Source: Oncomelania hupensis (lineage: Eukaryota; Mollusca; Gastropoda; Littorinimorpha; Pomatiopsidae). Taken from it: a stretch of DNA of 64,000 nt. Where the stretch lies: contig CM072515.1 in NCBI GenBank assembly GCA_036898135.1, positions 22,151,200-22,215,199 on the forward strand, read 5' to 3'. Shown one piece after another: positions 25,627 through 38,584 of the stretch. Position numbers and translations under genes: made by a program. Under the pieces are notes generated by a model. It was not told the origin of the DNA and ran no database searches. It saw nothing but the letters and a program-made list of their open reading frames with translations. Position 1 is the first letter of the stretch. Each line of letters begins with the position of its first letter.

Positions 25627-26645
25627 CCTATCCTATCCTATCCCGTAACTCGGAGGTCGTAGGGACACCACAGATGATCGTTTAACCAGCGTACTCCATC
25701 TTTCTCTGTCCTCAGCAACCTTGATGACTTCGCTCAGTATCAAACCAGTCCATTCTCGAATGTTGTTCTCCCATCTCTTTTTCGGTCTCCCTCTTCTTCG
25801 ACCTTCTTGCACTGTGCCTTGCAGGATGGTTTTTGACAGGCCTGATGATCTGGTTACGTGGCCATACCATCGAAGTTCCCGCTTTTCACCATTGTGAGCA
25901 GGTCATCGTGTTGTCCAATGGCTTGTGTAATGATCTGTCGGACTTTGGCGTTGGTGATGTGCTGGGTATAGGAAATGCACAGAAGTCTTCTGTGGCACCT
26001 AATCTCCATGCTTTGTATTCTTCGTTGTAGATCTGCTGTGAGGGTCCATGTTTCGCAAGCATATAGAAAGATGGAGATGGCAAGGGAGCGCAGCAGTCTT
26101 ACCTTGGAATATAGACTGATGGTCCTGTCTTTCCAAATGGGCTTCAACCTTGCCAAGGCAGCAGTTATTTGTGCGATCCTGGAGAGGACCTTCTGTCAGG
26201 ACCCATTGTCTAATACAATGGCTCCTAAATATTTGAAGCTATGCACTGTGTGGAGGGATTGGCTCTGGACTTTGATGTCCCTGTTGATGCCATTGGTGTT
26301 GTTGGTCATTATATTGGTCTTCTCTGGACTTATTTCCATTCCATAGGCTCTGGAGGTGGTGTTAAGCCTCTGTACTAGCTGCTCAAGTTCTTGTTCCTCT
26401 CCAGCCAATCCCTCAATGTCATCCGCAAAACGAAGGTTGGAGATTGCTCTATCCCCTATGCTGACTGTACCTTCGTGATCTGCAAGGGCATCTGACATGA
26501 TGCGCTCTAGGAAGATGTTGAAGAGTTTTGGAGAGAGTAGGCATCCTTGACGCACACTGATTGTTGTTCTGAACCAATTTCCGATGGCGCTGTTATGGAG
26601 GACTGCACTGGTAGCCTTGTCATACAGGCTTTTGACGACGGACCA
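25627..26645 (-). mobile_element. Longest GGATA-tailed LINE copy (copy F)
   Basis: Minus-strand frames give the reverse transcriptase palm and beyond: VRQGCLLSPKLFNIFLERIM, NLRFADDIEGLAGEEQEL (FADD in place of YADD), YGMEISPEKTNIMTN, FKYLGAIV, then SIFLYACETWTLTADLQRR and RWEDNIREWTGL-like sequence. It is 5'-truncated at about 26645 and has frameshifts. This copy best defines the family's protein. Confidence 0.85.
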
Positions 26646-26805
26646 CAATAATGTTATATGATTTCCCTTAGGTGCAATACATTTCCACTTACAAAACTAA
26701 CCAGGAAGATTATATTCCTGTTGTTTCCAGTTGTAACTGAAGTCCTTTTCTAGCCTAAGGAGGGGGTAGACGGATATAGAAGTAAGTTCGGTAGGGGAGT
26801 AAGAG

Positions 26806-26810
<5 letters not shown>

Positions 26811-26869
<59 letters not shown>

Positions 26870-26910
26870 GACAGAGGCAGAAACAGAGACAAAGACAGAC
26901 AGAGACAGAT
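26811..26910. repeat. (GA)n/(CAGA)n microsatellite
   Basis: GA array running into CAGA and CAGAGA units. Confidence 0.95.
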
Positions 26911-27156
26911 GATGCGTGATGGTGATTGAGAGGGGAGGTGAACTGTCGCGATTAACTGAAAATGTACAAATAATAATATCTTCCTTAAAGCTTCAAAGTC
27001 TTCTGTCAAACAAACGAAAAGTCAAAACATGCAGCTTTTCTTTTCCAAGTGGGTCTGACCTAAAAATGTTCACACTTTCAAGCTTTACACTAGATAATAT
27101 AATTATAGAAGAGTCTAATAACCTAAATTATTGAGATAAATCATGGGCGTGTAAGC

Positions 27157-27858
27157 TTTTATTGATTGATTTATTGTTGCTTTAGGTCCAGCGGACTCTT
27201 CCGAGCCAAATCAGGACCGGACAACCCCCGATCCGCATAAAAGATCTGCTGAAACAACCCCAGTGGGAAAATTGAATGCCCTCCACCGGCCAGTCACTTT
27301 ACAATAAAGACATCCCACGCGGGGGACGGCTGAGGGTTGACCTCAACTACGCGAACACCCCGGTTACAAAAACAAAATAGAATACAAACATCATTATAAA
27401 TCATCAACCAAACACATACATATAAAATGCCTATAGTGCTAAATAGTACATTCATAGGAAGCCCTAGTGACCACCCGGCAGAAAGCGTCCAACACTCCCA
27501 AGCTGATCCAACAGACCTCATACACAAACAAGGAGTCTTGTCCAGGAAGAGTTTTCAAGAAAAAAGGTAGGTCATTGATCTAGCGAAGAAGAAGATAGTA
27601 TAGCAGAGTGAAGGACAGAGCAAGAATATGAAAGAGTAAATGAGGAAGACAGCGACAGTGGGAATTTAAAGCACTAAATTTCCATAAAGTGGGGATACTA
27701 TTTATACTGAAAACCCCCGGCACTCCAACGGGGGTACTGTTGCCGCAGTGAAGCGTCTTGCCTATAAAGGAAAGACAGGTTTTCAACTGTGGCTTTCACT
27801 GTTCCCTTTATAGGTTTGAACAATCTACAGTGGCAAGATTGCTCATGACCCCAAGGGG
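27157..27858 (-). mobile_element. 0.7-kb retroposon family, complete copy
   Basis: 702 bp flanked by a 13-bp direct repeat TGGGCGTGTAAGC (27144-27156 and 27859-27871). Read on the minus strand it begins ACCCCTTGGGGTCATGAGC, has GTATAAATAG about 140 bases in, and ends CTAAAGCAACAATAAATC plus an ATCA-type tail. No reading frame of note. Duplication length and tail imply retroposition by a LINE. Confidence 0.8.
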
Positions 27859-27871
27859 TGGGCGTGTAAGC

Positions 27872-30573
27872 AGCTACAAAAAGAACACTGGGCTCCCGGA
27901 CAACGTCACGGCACGAGTCGAGCACAGAGGTCCTAAAGCACAACAATACTTTCACTAGCATAATTCCTAACAACGCCTACTATGTTGGCCACGTTTGGCT
28001 GTGTTTTATCTGCGTGCGCTAGTGCCTGTATTTTAAAGGGAGATAAGCCGGTTACTGCTGTCGCAAGACTGAGGCTCCTTTACATTTTCGGACATAGCGC
28101 TTGGATTCGATTTTTGTGCAAAAATAGGAGACACACAAAAACAATAATGTATGAGTACTTTTAGCTTCCTTAATTCTATAATCACTTCGGTGAATAGACG
28201 TTCCGCGAGAAATGAAATAAAGAAAACAAATAATCTTTTAGCGAGGATTGGACATTTTTATACTTGGGTTTGTTTCGTTCTTTGCTTGTTGTTGCTGTTT
28301 TTGTTGTTGTTTTTTTCTTTTTCTTTTTTTTTTTTTTGGGGGGGGAGGGGGCAGTAGGGTAGAGTGTGGGTGGGGGGTGGGGTGACGGGAGGGTTTGGTT
28401 GGTTTGTTTGTCTTTTCTTTCTTCGTTTTTAACCCAGCAATTTTGATATCGATTTTGACGCACTTTCAGTCATACTCTTTTTCCAAAGCCATGATAGGTT
28501 TACGATTAGCAGTACAGTGGGGTAGGTGGGTAAGGGTGTGGGGTGGGCGACGGGATGGCGGGGGTGGTAGGGGGCGGAGAGGGAAGAGACTGTCCCAATT
28601 ATAACAACCAAGTAATGTATTATAATTATGATCCTTGTGCTAGTAACGTTTTATGAAAACTGCGACTTTTGTTTTCCCCCATAATCAGATTCCTTCCCAA
28701 TGTCATCAGGGGTTGAGATGGTCACACTGCGTAGCGGGGACTACTAGCCGAGGTCTTAACGATTGCCTCTCACTTGTGACAGATACGGTACTCGGCAAAT
28801 CTCATCTACGCTGTGTGAGTACTATGGTGTGTGGATGGCGGACGGGACAGAAGGGATGTGGAGGATGGAGAAGATGGGAGGAAGGAAGAGGAGGATGAAG
28901 CGAGAGGGTGACATGAGGGGGATGGGAAAACCTCGTCGCAATTGAAAGTTCCCAGTAAACAATAGTCCATAGACCAAATCATTATTCTTAGAAGTTTTCT
29001 GAAAAGTAACCACTTACAAAATCCGGCTGTTGTCCTCTTTTCTCTTTCAGTTGTGAATTTTCATAAATCGCTCTGACCGACAACAAAACAGCGTACGATA
29101 TAAGCGTAGACCTACCACAGAGACAAGTGACGTTGCACGCTGATTTATTTTTATTCTTATTAAAATAAAACTAAAACAACACATGATAAGCGAAGGACTC
29201 CGAAACGAAATATAAATTAAAAAAACAGGACATGAAACTAGCTAAAAGGAAAGACAATTACATTTTCAGAAATACATACATAACTGCCTTTTTGGAAGAC
29301 ACTACTCATTGCCATAAAAAGCATGCACTTTTGACCTTTTGTTATGAATATCTTTATTTATTAATTTATTTATTTATTTATTCATTCATTTATTTTTAAC
29401 GAAATATGAAATACCCCGCTGTCTCTATATCTACCAAAGTTGAAATTGGAATGACATCCGGGAAGCGAAACGAAAAAACCAAACAATGTAAATTAAACAG
29501 CATTAAAGTCTAGTTTTAAAAACGGATATTTCTGTGCAAGAGGCGTTCATTAAAGTTCAAAGCAATACAAATTAAATGAATAAACCTTCAGCCTTTCCAG
29601 ATTTAGATCTCCTCCACAACTACCCACCCAAATCGTGTGGAATGATTGAAAGAGAAACACAAATTACAACAAGTTCAATTAAACAATACAACAACCAGGG
29701 GCATTCATTAAAGATTTTCCATGACAAACCTCGGGCCGGTTAACATGTGTACTAGTCGGTATTTTCGTCTTGAAATTTCAACAAAATCGTGCCTGAATTG
29801 AACACTGTTTTCGAAGACATTGAAATAACATTTACTACAATTTCACACACCTGAAACCAAAATTAACCTCGCTACACCCTACCTCATGAGCTAATAATTG
29901 AATGACAGACTGAATTGAACGGAAACGAATAAAGTAAAAAGAGCCTCAATCTATCGACAAAAAAAAACAGGAAAACTATATTTATAACGACTATAACATT
30001 GAACACAGATCGTGTCAGCATTGAATAAAGCAAGGTTTTCTTTACAATGTGCATGCGACGTTCTATAGAAATGACGCTATCTTCGTGCGTGTATTCAGAT
30101 ACGGACGCCTGTGCGGCGTGAACGTATCACGAAGACCCATGCATACACGGTACCAGATGTCACATTATATCGCCTCAAGCACAGACCTTTGTCGAGCAGT
30201 CTGGCTCTACACATTGTAGGAGTGTCAACATTGCGGGGATTCAATAATTTTTAAAAAAAATCCCCGTTCCTTCCTGTATTTGATTTCGGTAACCTTTCCT
30301 TTCGGAACAAAATAAATAACCCAGCGTTGGTATTGGCAGGCGCTACTGTGTGCCAGAGTTGTAAAATAATACGGATGCGTAAAAATAGAACCAAGATCAA
30401 ATTGTAGATCTAAAAGAATTACAGGCGTAAGAGAGGCTACATTTACATTACATTACATGGTTATTGTTTACAGTAGGCCTACTGATAGTTGATCATAGCC
30501 GCCAGAACTATGGACGGATTGTTCCTCGGTCCACAAGAAGAATAAAAAAAGAAAAGAAAACAAAAACGAAGGA
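27872..30573. other. Gene-free stretch
   Basis: No convincing exon on either strand. T and G runs lie at 28310-28350 and a G-rich region at 28500-28600. Confidence 0.5.
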
Positions 30574-30905
30574 TGAGAGTATAAACCGAGGTCTAATCTG
30601 TTCACTCCCGCCAATGCACATGTCGAGAAGACTTTTAAGGACCCTGACGCTCGTGACTTAAACTGGTGTGAGTCAGCTACAGAAATAGCCTACACACAGC
30701 AAGTATACACCCAGCAACCACTAGGTCCCTTCACCCCGCCACCCTCCGAGCCCCCGCTCCTCGGTCGAGCAGGATTGTGCTCATTAAGAAGTTTCAGACG
30801 TTAGACGATCCGCCAAAGGCAGGAAATGGATGCCTTAATTTAGATCCTGTCTATTGTCGCCGCCTTGAGCAGCTCTCGAGCTGGAAAAGCGCTATGTAAT
30901 AAGAC
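30574..30905 (+). repeat. SINE-like dispersed repeat (copy 2, near full length)
   Basis: Starts GAGAGTATAAACCGAGGTC and runs through GACCCTGACGCTCGTGAC, GGATTGTGCTCATTAAG, TTAGATCCTG, GCCTTGAGCAGCTCTCGAGC to GCGCTATGTAATAA. Block order matches 49677-49975. Confidence 0.75.
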
Positions 30906-31867
30906 AAATTAAATGGATTTAAAAAAAAAAAGAACACAAGGAGGATCTTTATTTAATCTTCTACTTGATTGTTCTCGTGTTTTGATACGTCGATATAAAA
31001 ACTAGTGTAGTTCTCAAAAGAACTGAAACCAGCGGGTGTTCGTGTGCGTAGTTCTCTGAAAACAACCGGACTCGCTCATCCGACAACCCTCTGCCATGCA
31101 CCTTTTCACGAAAGATAGCATACAGCTGTTTTCTATTGTAGCAATAATCATAACAACCGCACGCTATGTTTGAACGAAACTTGTTCAGCCACAGAATCAG
31201 AACAACAGTTTTAAAACCAAGGTCACGTTGTCAGGTCTTCGTCAAAAGTTGTTTTTTTTTTTGTTTTTTTTTTTTTTTTAATCTCACAAGCTTTGTTGTT
31301 GAATGACTGACTTTTCTCCAAAGAACACACTTATATTCGCTTGTAATTCGGTAATTTTCTTACCCACACTGTCCCCGTTTGTACGTAGGTCCCAAAAGAG
31401 GTTATGGCACAAAAAACTGAAAATTGAAAATAAAACAATTTATTGTCACATACACTCTTTGCAAAATCAGCCAACGGATTTCTTTCTAGTAACAAAATCA
31501 GCTTTTGTAAACTTATTATTCTTCTCACAAACTTTGTTGTTGAATGACTAACTTTTTTTTCAAAGGACACACTTATTACATAAACCTTTGCAAAAATGAG
31601 TCTATGCTGACTCTTTCGCAGTAATAAAAGTATGGCACACAAGAAACTCTGCTGGCTCGAAGCTACTTGCTGTCAAAAACACAATCAACAGAATGAGGTC
31701 TTGTAATATCGCCTCAACGTTGCGTGATAGTACATAATATCAGTCAGACCAGGAAGCAAAATAAGCAAGGCTTGAGGAGGTAGTAGTTAACTATTATAAA
31801 TATGCCTATTCCTGAAGTGCCTACTTTACTTCCATCCCTACTTTGGACAATAGCCACTGCTTGTATG
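30906..31867. other. Gene-free stretch with a spaced direct repeat
   Basis: A ~53-base block with TTTGTTGTTGAATGACT occurs at 31283-31336 and again, diverged, at 31522-31576. Nothing coding seen. Confidence 0.6.
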
Positions 31868-32160
31868 TCTACGTTACTTGAAAGTCAATTCTATAGGTAG
31901 AGTAGTTTAAAGTCCACACTGACACATAAGTACGTAGGTCTATTGTAAGACACACGAAAAGAAAGACTCTACGTTACTTGAAAGTCTATTATATTGAGGT
32001 AGAGCAGTTTGAAATCTATACACTGACAACGAAGTAGGTCTATTGCAACATAGAATAAAAGAAAGGAAAAGTGTAGGTCGTGCAGTCTATTATAATGAGG
32101 TAGAGCAGTTTGAAGTCTACAATGACAAAGAAGTAGACCTATTGTAACAAACAAAGAAAA
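31868..32160. repeat. Tandem repeat, ~100-bp unit, about 3 copies
   Basis: Units start TCTACGTTACTTGAAAGTC at 31868 and 31968. The third shares GTCTATTATAATGAGGTAGA from 32085. Each unit includes GTAGAGCAGTTTGAA and TAGGTCTATTGTAA. Confidence 0.8.
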
Positions 32161-32641
32161 AAACTGGGGGAAAATTGTAGATGGTGTAGGATTTTAAACT
32201 ACGAGTTGTTGTTTTTTTCATGTTTCCTTTAAGAATCAGAGGTAATATTGTTTTTCTTCTTGTAAATTTATCTATGAAGACTTTTTGTCACAATTTTGCA
32301 CATGTGGTGTGTGTGGGTTTTTTTTTTTTCAATCTCTCCCCAAACGGGTCTATGACTTCGAGGTTTTATTGTTATTTTGCACAGGTTTTAGGTTTTTGTT
32401 CATTAAATTTATGATAATGTACTATATATAAAGCAATGAGTTTATGTTCTATGTCTGAGTGCTTTCTTTCTTTCTTTCTTCGCGTATTACATCTGGATGA
32501 CCTTCTGCTCATAGTTTCGCTTTGCAGGAAATAAAGGCCTATATTTTCTATAGAAAACAAAACATATAAATGAACACAATAGACACCAGTTTCATACATG
32601 ACAGTAGGAGTCACCAACTGCGGAGAGATTAAAAGTGTAGA

Positions 32642-32678
32642 CACGGAATTAGATCACTCTAATTGATCTAATTCCGTG
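32642..32678. mobile_element. Palindromic micro-insertion 2 (37 bp)
   Basis: CACGGAATTAGATCA, seven-base loop, TGATCTAATTCCGTG: 15-bp perfect arms. Flanked by GTGTAGA at 32635-32641 and 32679-32685, a 7-bp direct repeat. Same architecture and CAC..GTG ends as the insertion at 16706-16737. Confidence 0.7.
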
Positions 32679-32685
32679 GTGTAGA

Positions 32686-34079
32686 CACTGCAGAAGTAGA
32701 GGTAAAAAGACAGTTCTGTAATCGAGGATCAACAACCTATACTGAGTATACTACGCCTGTTGCAAGCTTACACCTCAGCTGTCCCGTATACTTCGACTGG
32801 AAACTCAGTTACACCATAAACCACAAATACTGGACTGCGGTTACACAGACAGCAAGCGGAAACGTTATGCATTGTTCGGCCACCAAACACTTAAACCCAT
32901 AGATTAGTTTTAAAATGTGCAACTGCCACAATTAAATTGTATGTACAGTCAACATCGGTCTGATTCTAATATAATACAATTTAAAGTTGCAATGCAGCCA
33001 GCAATAATAATCGAATACATTTTCCTTAAAAAAGAAAAACAAATGCGATAAGCAGTGTGGGAAACTTGAGTCATTGAAGGGGCCAAAGCTCACATTTTAG
33101 CGTCACAGACCCCTTTCAACAATAATACATGGTACTTGAAAATAAAGTCCAGTATCCTAGTCAAACATCACACTGATCATTGCTATCTATAACAATTAAA
33201 CCAATGACACATATGCACTCTACTTTCTCAAAACTGTACTTTTACAAACAAAATAGTAAGTCTGGAATCTTATCCGTTACATCCACATACAAAAGATCAA
33301 TATTCAAAGTCGATTAAGAACACTATGTCATAAAACTAACTATGAGGCGATAAACTGGTCTCAAGACGTGCGCGCAAACACACCCACACCCACACACGCA
33401 CACACACACACACACCCACACACACACACACACCCACACACACACACATTTCGATAACTTTATTACAACCCCAAACCGGTCATTTTAACATCTTTTTAAT
33501 GAATTCCGCACGTTAGTCAATTACGTCACCACACACACGCACACACACACATATATATACACACACAACACAATACCTCACAATACAACAATATACTTGC
33601 ATTGAAAACCTCCAGCAAAGCCATCACGCCTGTACAGGGAGACCTTGATCAGAATTAAGATATGCTGCTTGCAACCTTCTAACTAATGCATTCAGACGAC
33701 TATGGAAAAACTGTTATTCCAAAGCATTCTATAAAACTAAAATTAAAAGATCTCTGATTGCATAACTCATTAAAATTATGCTGTGAGCAGGATGGCCCTT
33801 TGCCTTCCAATTTGAACTGACAGGATGCGTGAAGTGGTTTCAAGAGAGCACAAGCATGAGTAAGTTAACCATAGAGAGGAAAAGAAAACACCCAGGGTGG
33901 GTGTCTGGTAGAGTGGGGGGGGGGGATAGGAGAGAGATATCAGCAGGTTGTGGGGGTGAGTAGGAAGGTAGAGGGGGGAGTGGGGAGAACGGGTGTGCAA
34001 AATGGGAGTAAAGGCCAGGAGGGTTGGATGTGGGTGCATGGGGTAACTTGATTAATATTTGACTCATTACTCAGTTTTA
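32686..34079. other. Gene-free stretch with (CA)n arrays
   Basis: CA arrays at about 33375-33450 and 33530-33570. G-rich stretch at 33890-34010. A short open frame on the minus strand near 33605-33640 was considered and rejected as an exon. Confidence 0.6.
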
Positions 34080-34590
34080 AAGTGCAAAACGTGGTGCTTC
34101 AAATATTAATTCTCAAACAATAAAATACCGTTGTCTCCTAAAGAAATTCAAAACTCTATAGAAAATTAATTTGTAAAAGAGATTAAACTTAATCGCAACT
34201 ATAATAAACCTTGTGGAATTGCTAGATCAATTTCAAGCAAGGCACATATAATAGTATTAAACTCCATTAAAACCAAATATTGTAAAGATGTGAAATGTAT
34301 ATGTGGTGAATCTATTTCTTTAAAACATGCATTATTTCAATGCAGTGATATTCGTCCATTTTTGCCAACTGATGTTTATATTATCGATTTCATTGATAAC
34401 ATAAGCTTTGATGTAGGGCTAAGCGTTAAATTAGCAAAAGCTTTGATTGATTCTCCAGATGCTCAGTTTATATAATGATGTATTTTACATGTATGGATGT
34501 ATGTATGCATCTGGTGTAAATGTGTGTGAATGCGTACGTATGTCTTATCATCTCGATGAAGAAGACGTTAATAAAACCAACCAACCAACT
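34080..34590 (+). mobile_element. LINE 3' end with (AACC)n tail
   Basis: A plus-strand frame, KCICGESISLKHALFQCSD then YIIDFIDNI.. and a stop at 34473-34475, resembles the CxCG..H..C C-terminal end of a non-LTR retrotransposon. The element ends in AATAAAACCAACCAACCAAC. 5'-truncated. Confidence 0.65.
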
Positions 34591-35148
34591 CAGGGGAAAG
34601 GGGGAAAAACCACTTTCGCTTTTTTATTCTTACATTTTCTTTGCGCCACAGTTATACTATAATGATATTTAGTATAGAGTGTCAGTATCTAATAGGTTTT
34701 AGTGTGCATTTGCCGTTTGGACATAGAATCATTCAACAATTCTATGTGTTCGACCAAATTAAAAGTTGTGTACAACACAGGTAAATGTCTCGCCTATGGA
34801 AGGGGGACTTCACTGATTGTAGTGTTTGCATGCAATCCGGTATTTAGTTATGAATAATATAATTTGTGTTTGTTTCCTGTAATTATACACGAGGAAAAAT
34901 ATTGCAGCAGGAACAATCTGTGCCTGCAGACTGCAGAGAACGAATGTGTACCTGCCAGTATCTAACACAAACATACACACACCTCACATCGGTCCCCGCC
35001 ACACTAACTTCACGAATTCTATATTTACCACGCAGAACGCTGTAAGGCAATAAAATGTATTATTCCTCCTTCAAAATCCGGCTTTTAGTTGTTGTTGTTG
35101 TTGTTTTTAATAGATCTTGTTTTTTTTTCCTATAACACGATTTTATTG

Positions 35149-35284
<136 letters not shown>

Positions 35285-35561
35285 ACAGAACTAGCGGGCA
35301 TTTAAACAAACAAGCACTGACAAGGGTCCTTTTCCTCTTCTCTCTGTAGATCACTAAGTATACTTCAAGTTTGTACACCTATTTTATGCCTTTGTTCTGA
35401 CCCCCGCAGCAAACCTGCATAACTTGTGTATTGTTCTCATGTCTTTGGATTTTGTGCGCCTAAAGAAGGGGTTATTTCGACATTTTCCATTTCGTTGTAA
35501 ACTTTGCTGATATTAATAAAGCACATAAACAAAACGAAATTATCGACTGACAAGACAATAA

Positions 35562-35888
<327 letters not shown>

Positions 35889-35987
35889 TATCAAAACCGT
35901 ACTTTAAAAAAAAGTTATTTCTTGGCTTAATATTATTTTTCCCCCGGTACAAGTCGTATTACAAACTTAAATGAGAACTTTCTTGAA

Positions 35988-36009
35988 GATGATGATGATG
36001 ATGATGATA

Positions 36010-36097
<88 letters not shown>

Positions 36098-36702
36098 GTT
36101 AGTTATTCATTGCTTACAGTATCCAGCGGAATGCACAGAGCCGAATCGGGATCACAAAATCAAGATCACAACTTCGCTGACTCGTCCTGATCCGCATAAA
36201 AGATCTGCCTAAACAACCCTAGTGGTGACACTGAAGGCACTCTACCAGCCGGTCACTTTACAATAAAGACATCCCACGCAGGGGACGCTGAGACTATACT
36301 CTAATTTATCGACCCCCCTGTTTACACAAACAAAATAGAATACAAACATCATTATAAAATATCAACAAAACACCTACATATAAAATGTTGCCACATACAT
36401 TGCCAAATAATAACATCTTAGGAAGCCCCAGTGACCACCTGGCAGAAAGCGTCCAATATTCCCAAGCTGATCCAACAGACCTCACACACAAATGAGGAGT
36501 TTTGTGCCAGAAGAGTTTTAAAGAAAAAAGGTAGGTGACTGGTCTATCGAAGAAGAAGATAGTATAGTAGATTGATAGAGCATAGTAGGAATGAGAAAGA
36601 ACAAAGGAGAAAGACAGCGACAGTGGGAATTTAAAGCACAGAATGTCCAGAAAGTTGGGATACTATTTATACTAATAAAATCCCCGGCACCCCCACGGGG
36701 GA

Positions 36703-36793
<91 letters not shown>
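35988..36793 (-). mobile_element. 0.7-kb retroposon family copy between two (GAT)n arrays
   Basis: GAT arrays occupy 35988-36095 and 36702-36793. Between them lies a copy of the family (ATCCAGCGGA.., GATCCGCATAAAAGATCTGC, CAATAAAGACATCCCACGC) that lacks about the last 120 bases of the 5' end. The right array may be the original target. Confidence 0.75.
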
Positions 36794-37111
36794 GTAGTGG
36801 GGGTAGGGGTGGCGATTGTGGTAATCTAATCTATTTGATGTGGTTAAACTAAATAAAAATTAATAACGTTTATTTTTTTTTAAATTTAACATACATGTAT
36901 GGTTCTACGTCCCATTTATCATCATCAACAACACAGATGCATAACGGTATGAGTACCCACGATCAGCAACAAGTATCGTCTTCCTCTTCCTATTTGGCTA
37001 AACCAAAACTTAGCCTATCACTGGTTGGATAAAATTAGAACGGAACGTCAAGGCGGATGTTGAATTTTGGAAGCAACAGGTGGTACTTTTTCATCCTGTC
37101 CTTGGAACGAG
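36794..37111. other. Gene-free stretch
   Basis: Short AT-rich spacer between arrays. Nothing coding seen. Confidence 0.5.
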
Positions 37112-37339
<228 letters not shown>

Positions 37340-37507
37340 CGATCATTTGTATCCCGCCAAATGTAGACCCAAATAGTGTACTCTAGGTGTATAGCAACAC
37401 GTTGGCAACGTGCCCATATTCCTATTCTTTACATGTAACCAAAGGAAGACAATGAGCAAATGAAAATCAACAGTCAGCCGAAGTAGGTGGTCAAACTGAG
37501 GCGGAAC

Positions 37508-38035
37508 ACCCGATACACATTGGTCGAACGCTACCAGAAGCATGCGTTATTAGTCGCCTCAACAGGCGATAAAGCATGCTCCCATGCTTCAGAGCACTGC
37601 TTTCTATACGCTTCAAGCTCTATAGTCACGGAAAAAGCGCAATTTCACTGCAGTGAACTCATGAAAATAGAAAAATGTAAGTTTCGTCTCCTCTAGGGGA
37701 CGAATTAGGTCAAACTGTATTAGTTTCTTTGTCAACTGTCTTTTACGAACCGTTTGACAATGTTTTTGAACCGTTTGTTGACGCCGGATAGTGTCCTCAC
37801 TTGGTTTCAAGCAATTTAAGAATCCTGCAAGGCAATTGGGTTTTTGAGACGGAAATAGCGGAATGTTGTAGAGCAACATTCTGTATATATTTACAGTGAA
37901 ATAGCGCTTTTTCCGTCACTATAGTGCTTGAAGCGTGTAGGAAGCAGTGCTATGAAGCATGAGAGCATGCTTTATCGCCTGTTGAGGCGACTAGTAAAAC
38001 ATACTTCTGGCAGCCTTCGATCAATGTGTACCGGG
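37508..38035. repeat. Long inverted repeat, ~148-bp arms
   Basis: Arms at 37508-37655 and 37889-38035 are about 90 percent identical in opposite orientation (ACACATT..TCGAA, TAGTCGCCTCAACAGGCGAT, CACGGAAAAAGCGC). The spacer is about 233 bp. Next to the right arm the minus strand reads LRTFKSALKTRLF, as at the C-terminus of L2-like LINEs, so the arms may derive from LINE 3' ends. Confidence 0.7.
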
Positions 38036-38174
38036 TGGGCGGAAAGAGACGAGTTTTGAGGGCAGATTTGAAGGTGCGGAGAGCCGAGGTTTACTCTGCG
38101 CACGCATTCCATCGCGCTGGCTTTAAAGATCCTGACGCTCAGGTGTCGTGCATTTTGATCTGACACGTGAAAAC

Positions 38175-38570
38175 AGCGCTAATGTGTGTACTAAGTTAGT
38201 CTGGTGAGAAGCGTGCACCTCCAATTAGTACTACAGTGCACAAGTACAATGGATGCATATAAAGCTTAAAACAAAATAATATTACATTTATAATATGAAG
38301 TTTACAGTAAAGCTCACCAACGCGCTGAAAAAAAAATAAATGTAATAATTTCAGTCATAATAAAACTGCCTTATTAAACGGGTAGTCAACATTTTTCATA
38401 GAAATGGACCAAAGCGCCGAGAAACTAAAATTCTTACTGAAATGTTGCTACATTCACCTCGCAGTCACCAATTATTATAAGTGCTTCCTTTATACTGTTT
38501 TAATTGTGTACAATTTCGCACAGGATTACTCTAGGTTCCATTTATTGTAAACAAAGCTCTGTCTTCAACC
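38175..38570. other. Gene-free stretch
   Basis: AT-rich sequence ending in a C15-type run at about 38570-38584. No gene seen. Confidence 0.5.
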
Positions 38571-38584
38571 CCCCCCCCCCCCCC

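Noticed and set aside
27157..27400. Possible hammerhead ribozyme in the 0.7-kb retroposon (GGTCCTGATTTGGCTCGGAAG and a GGTCC/GGACC stem)
   Set aside because: The core lacks the invariant CUGAUGA and GAAA in the right places, so the match is only partial.
27982..28164. 60-codon frame starting with a hydrophobic MLATFGCVLSACASACILKG
   Set aside because: Looks like a secreted peptide start but has no cysteine framework after it, no splice evidence and no second copy.
33600..33660. Minus-strand block reading LYRRDGFAGGFQC as an exon
   Set aside because: Only about 15 residues, with no convincing acceptor and no partner exon.
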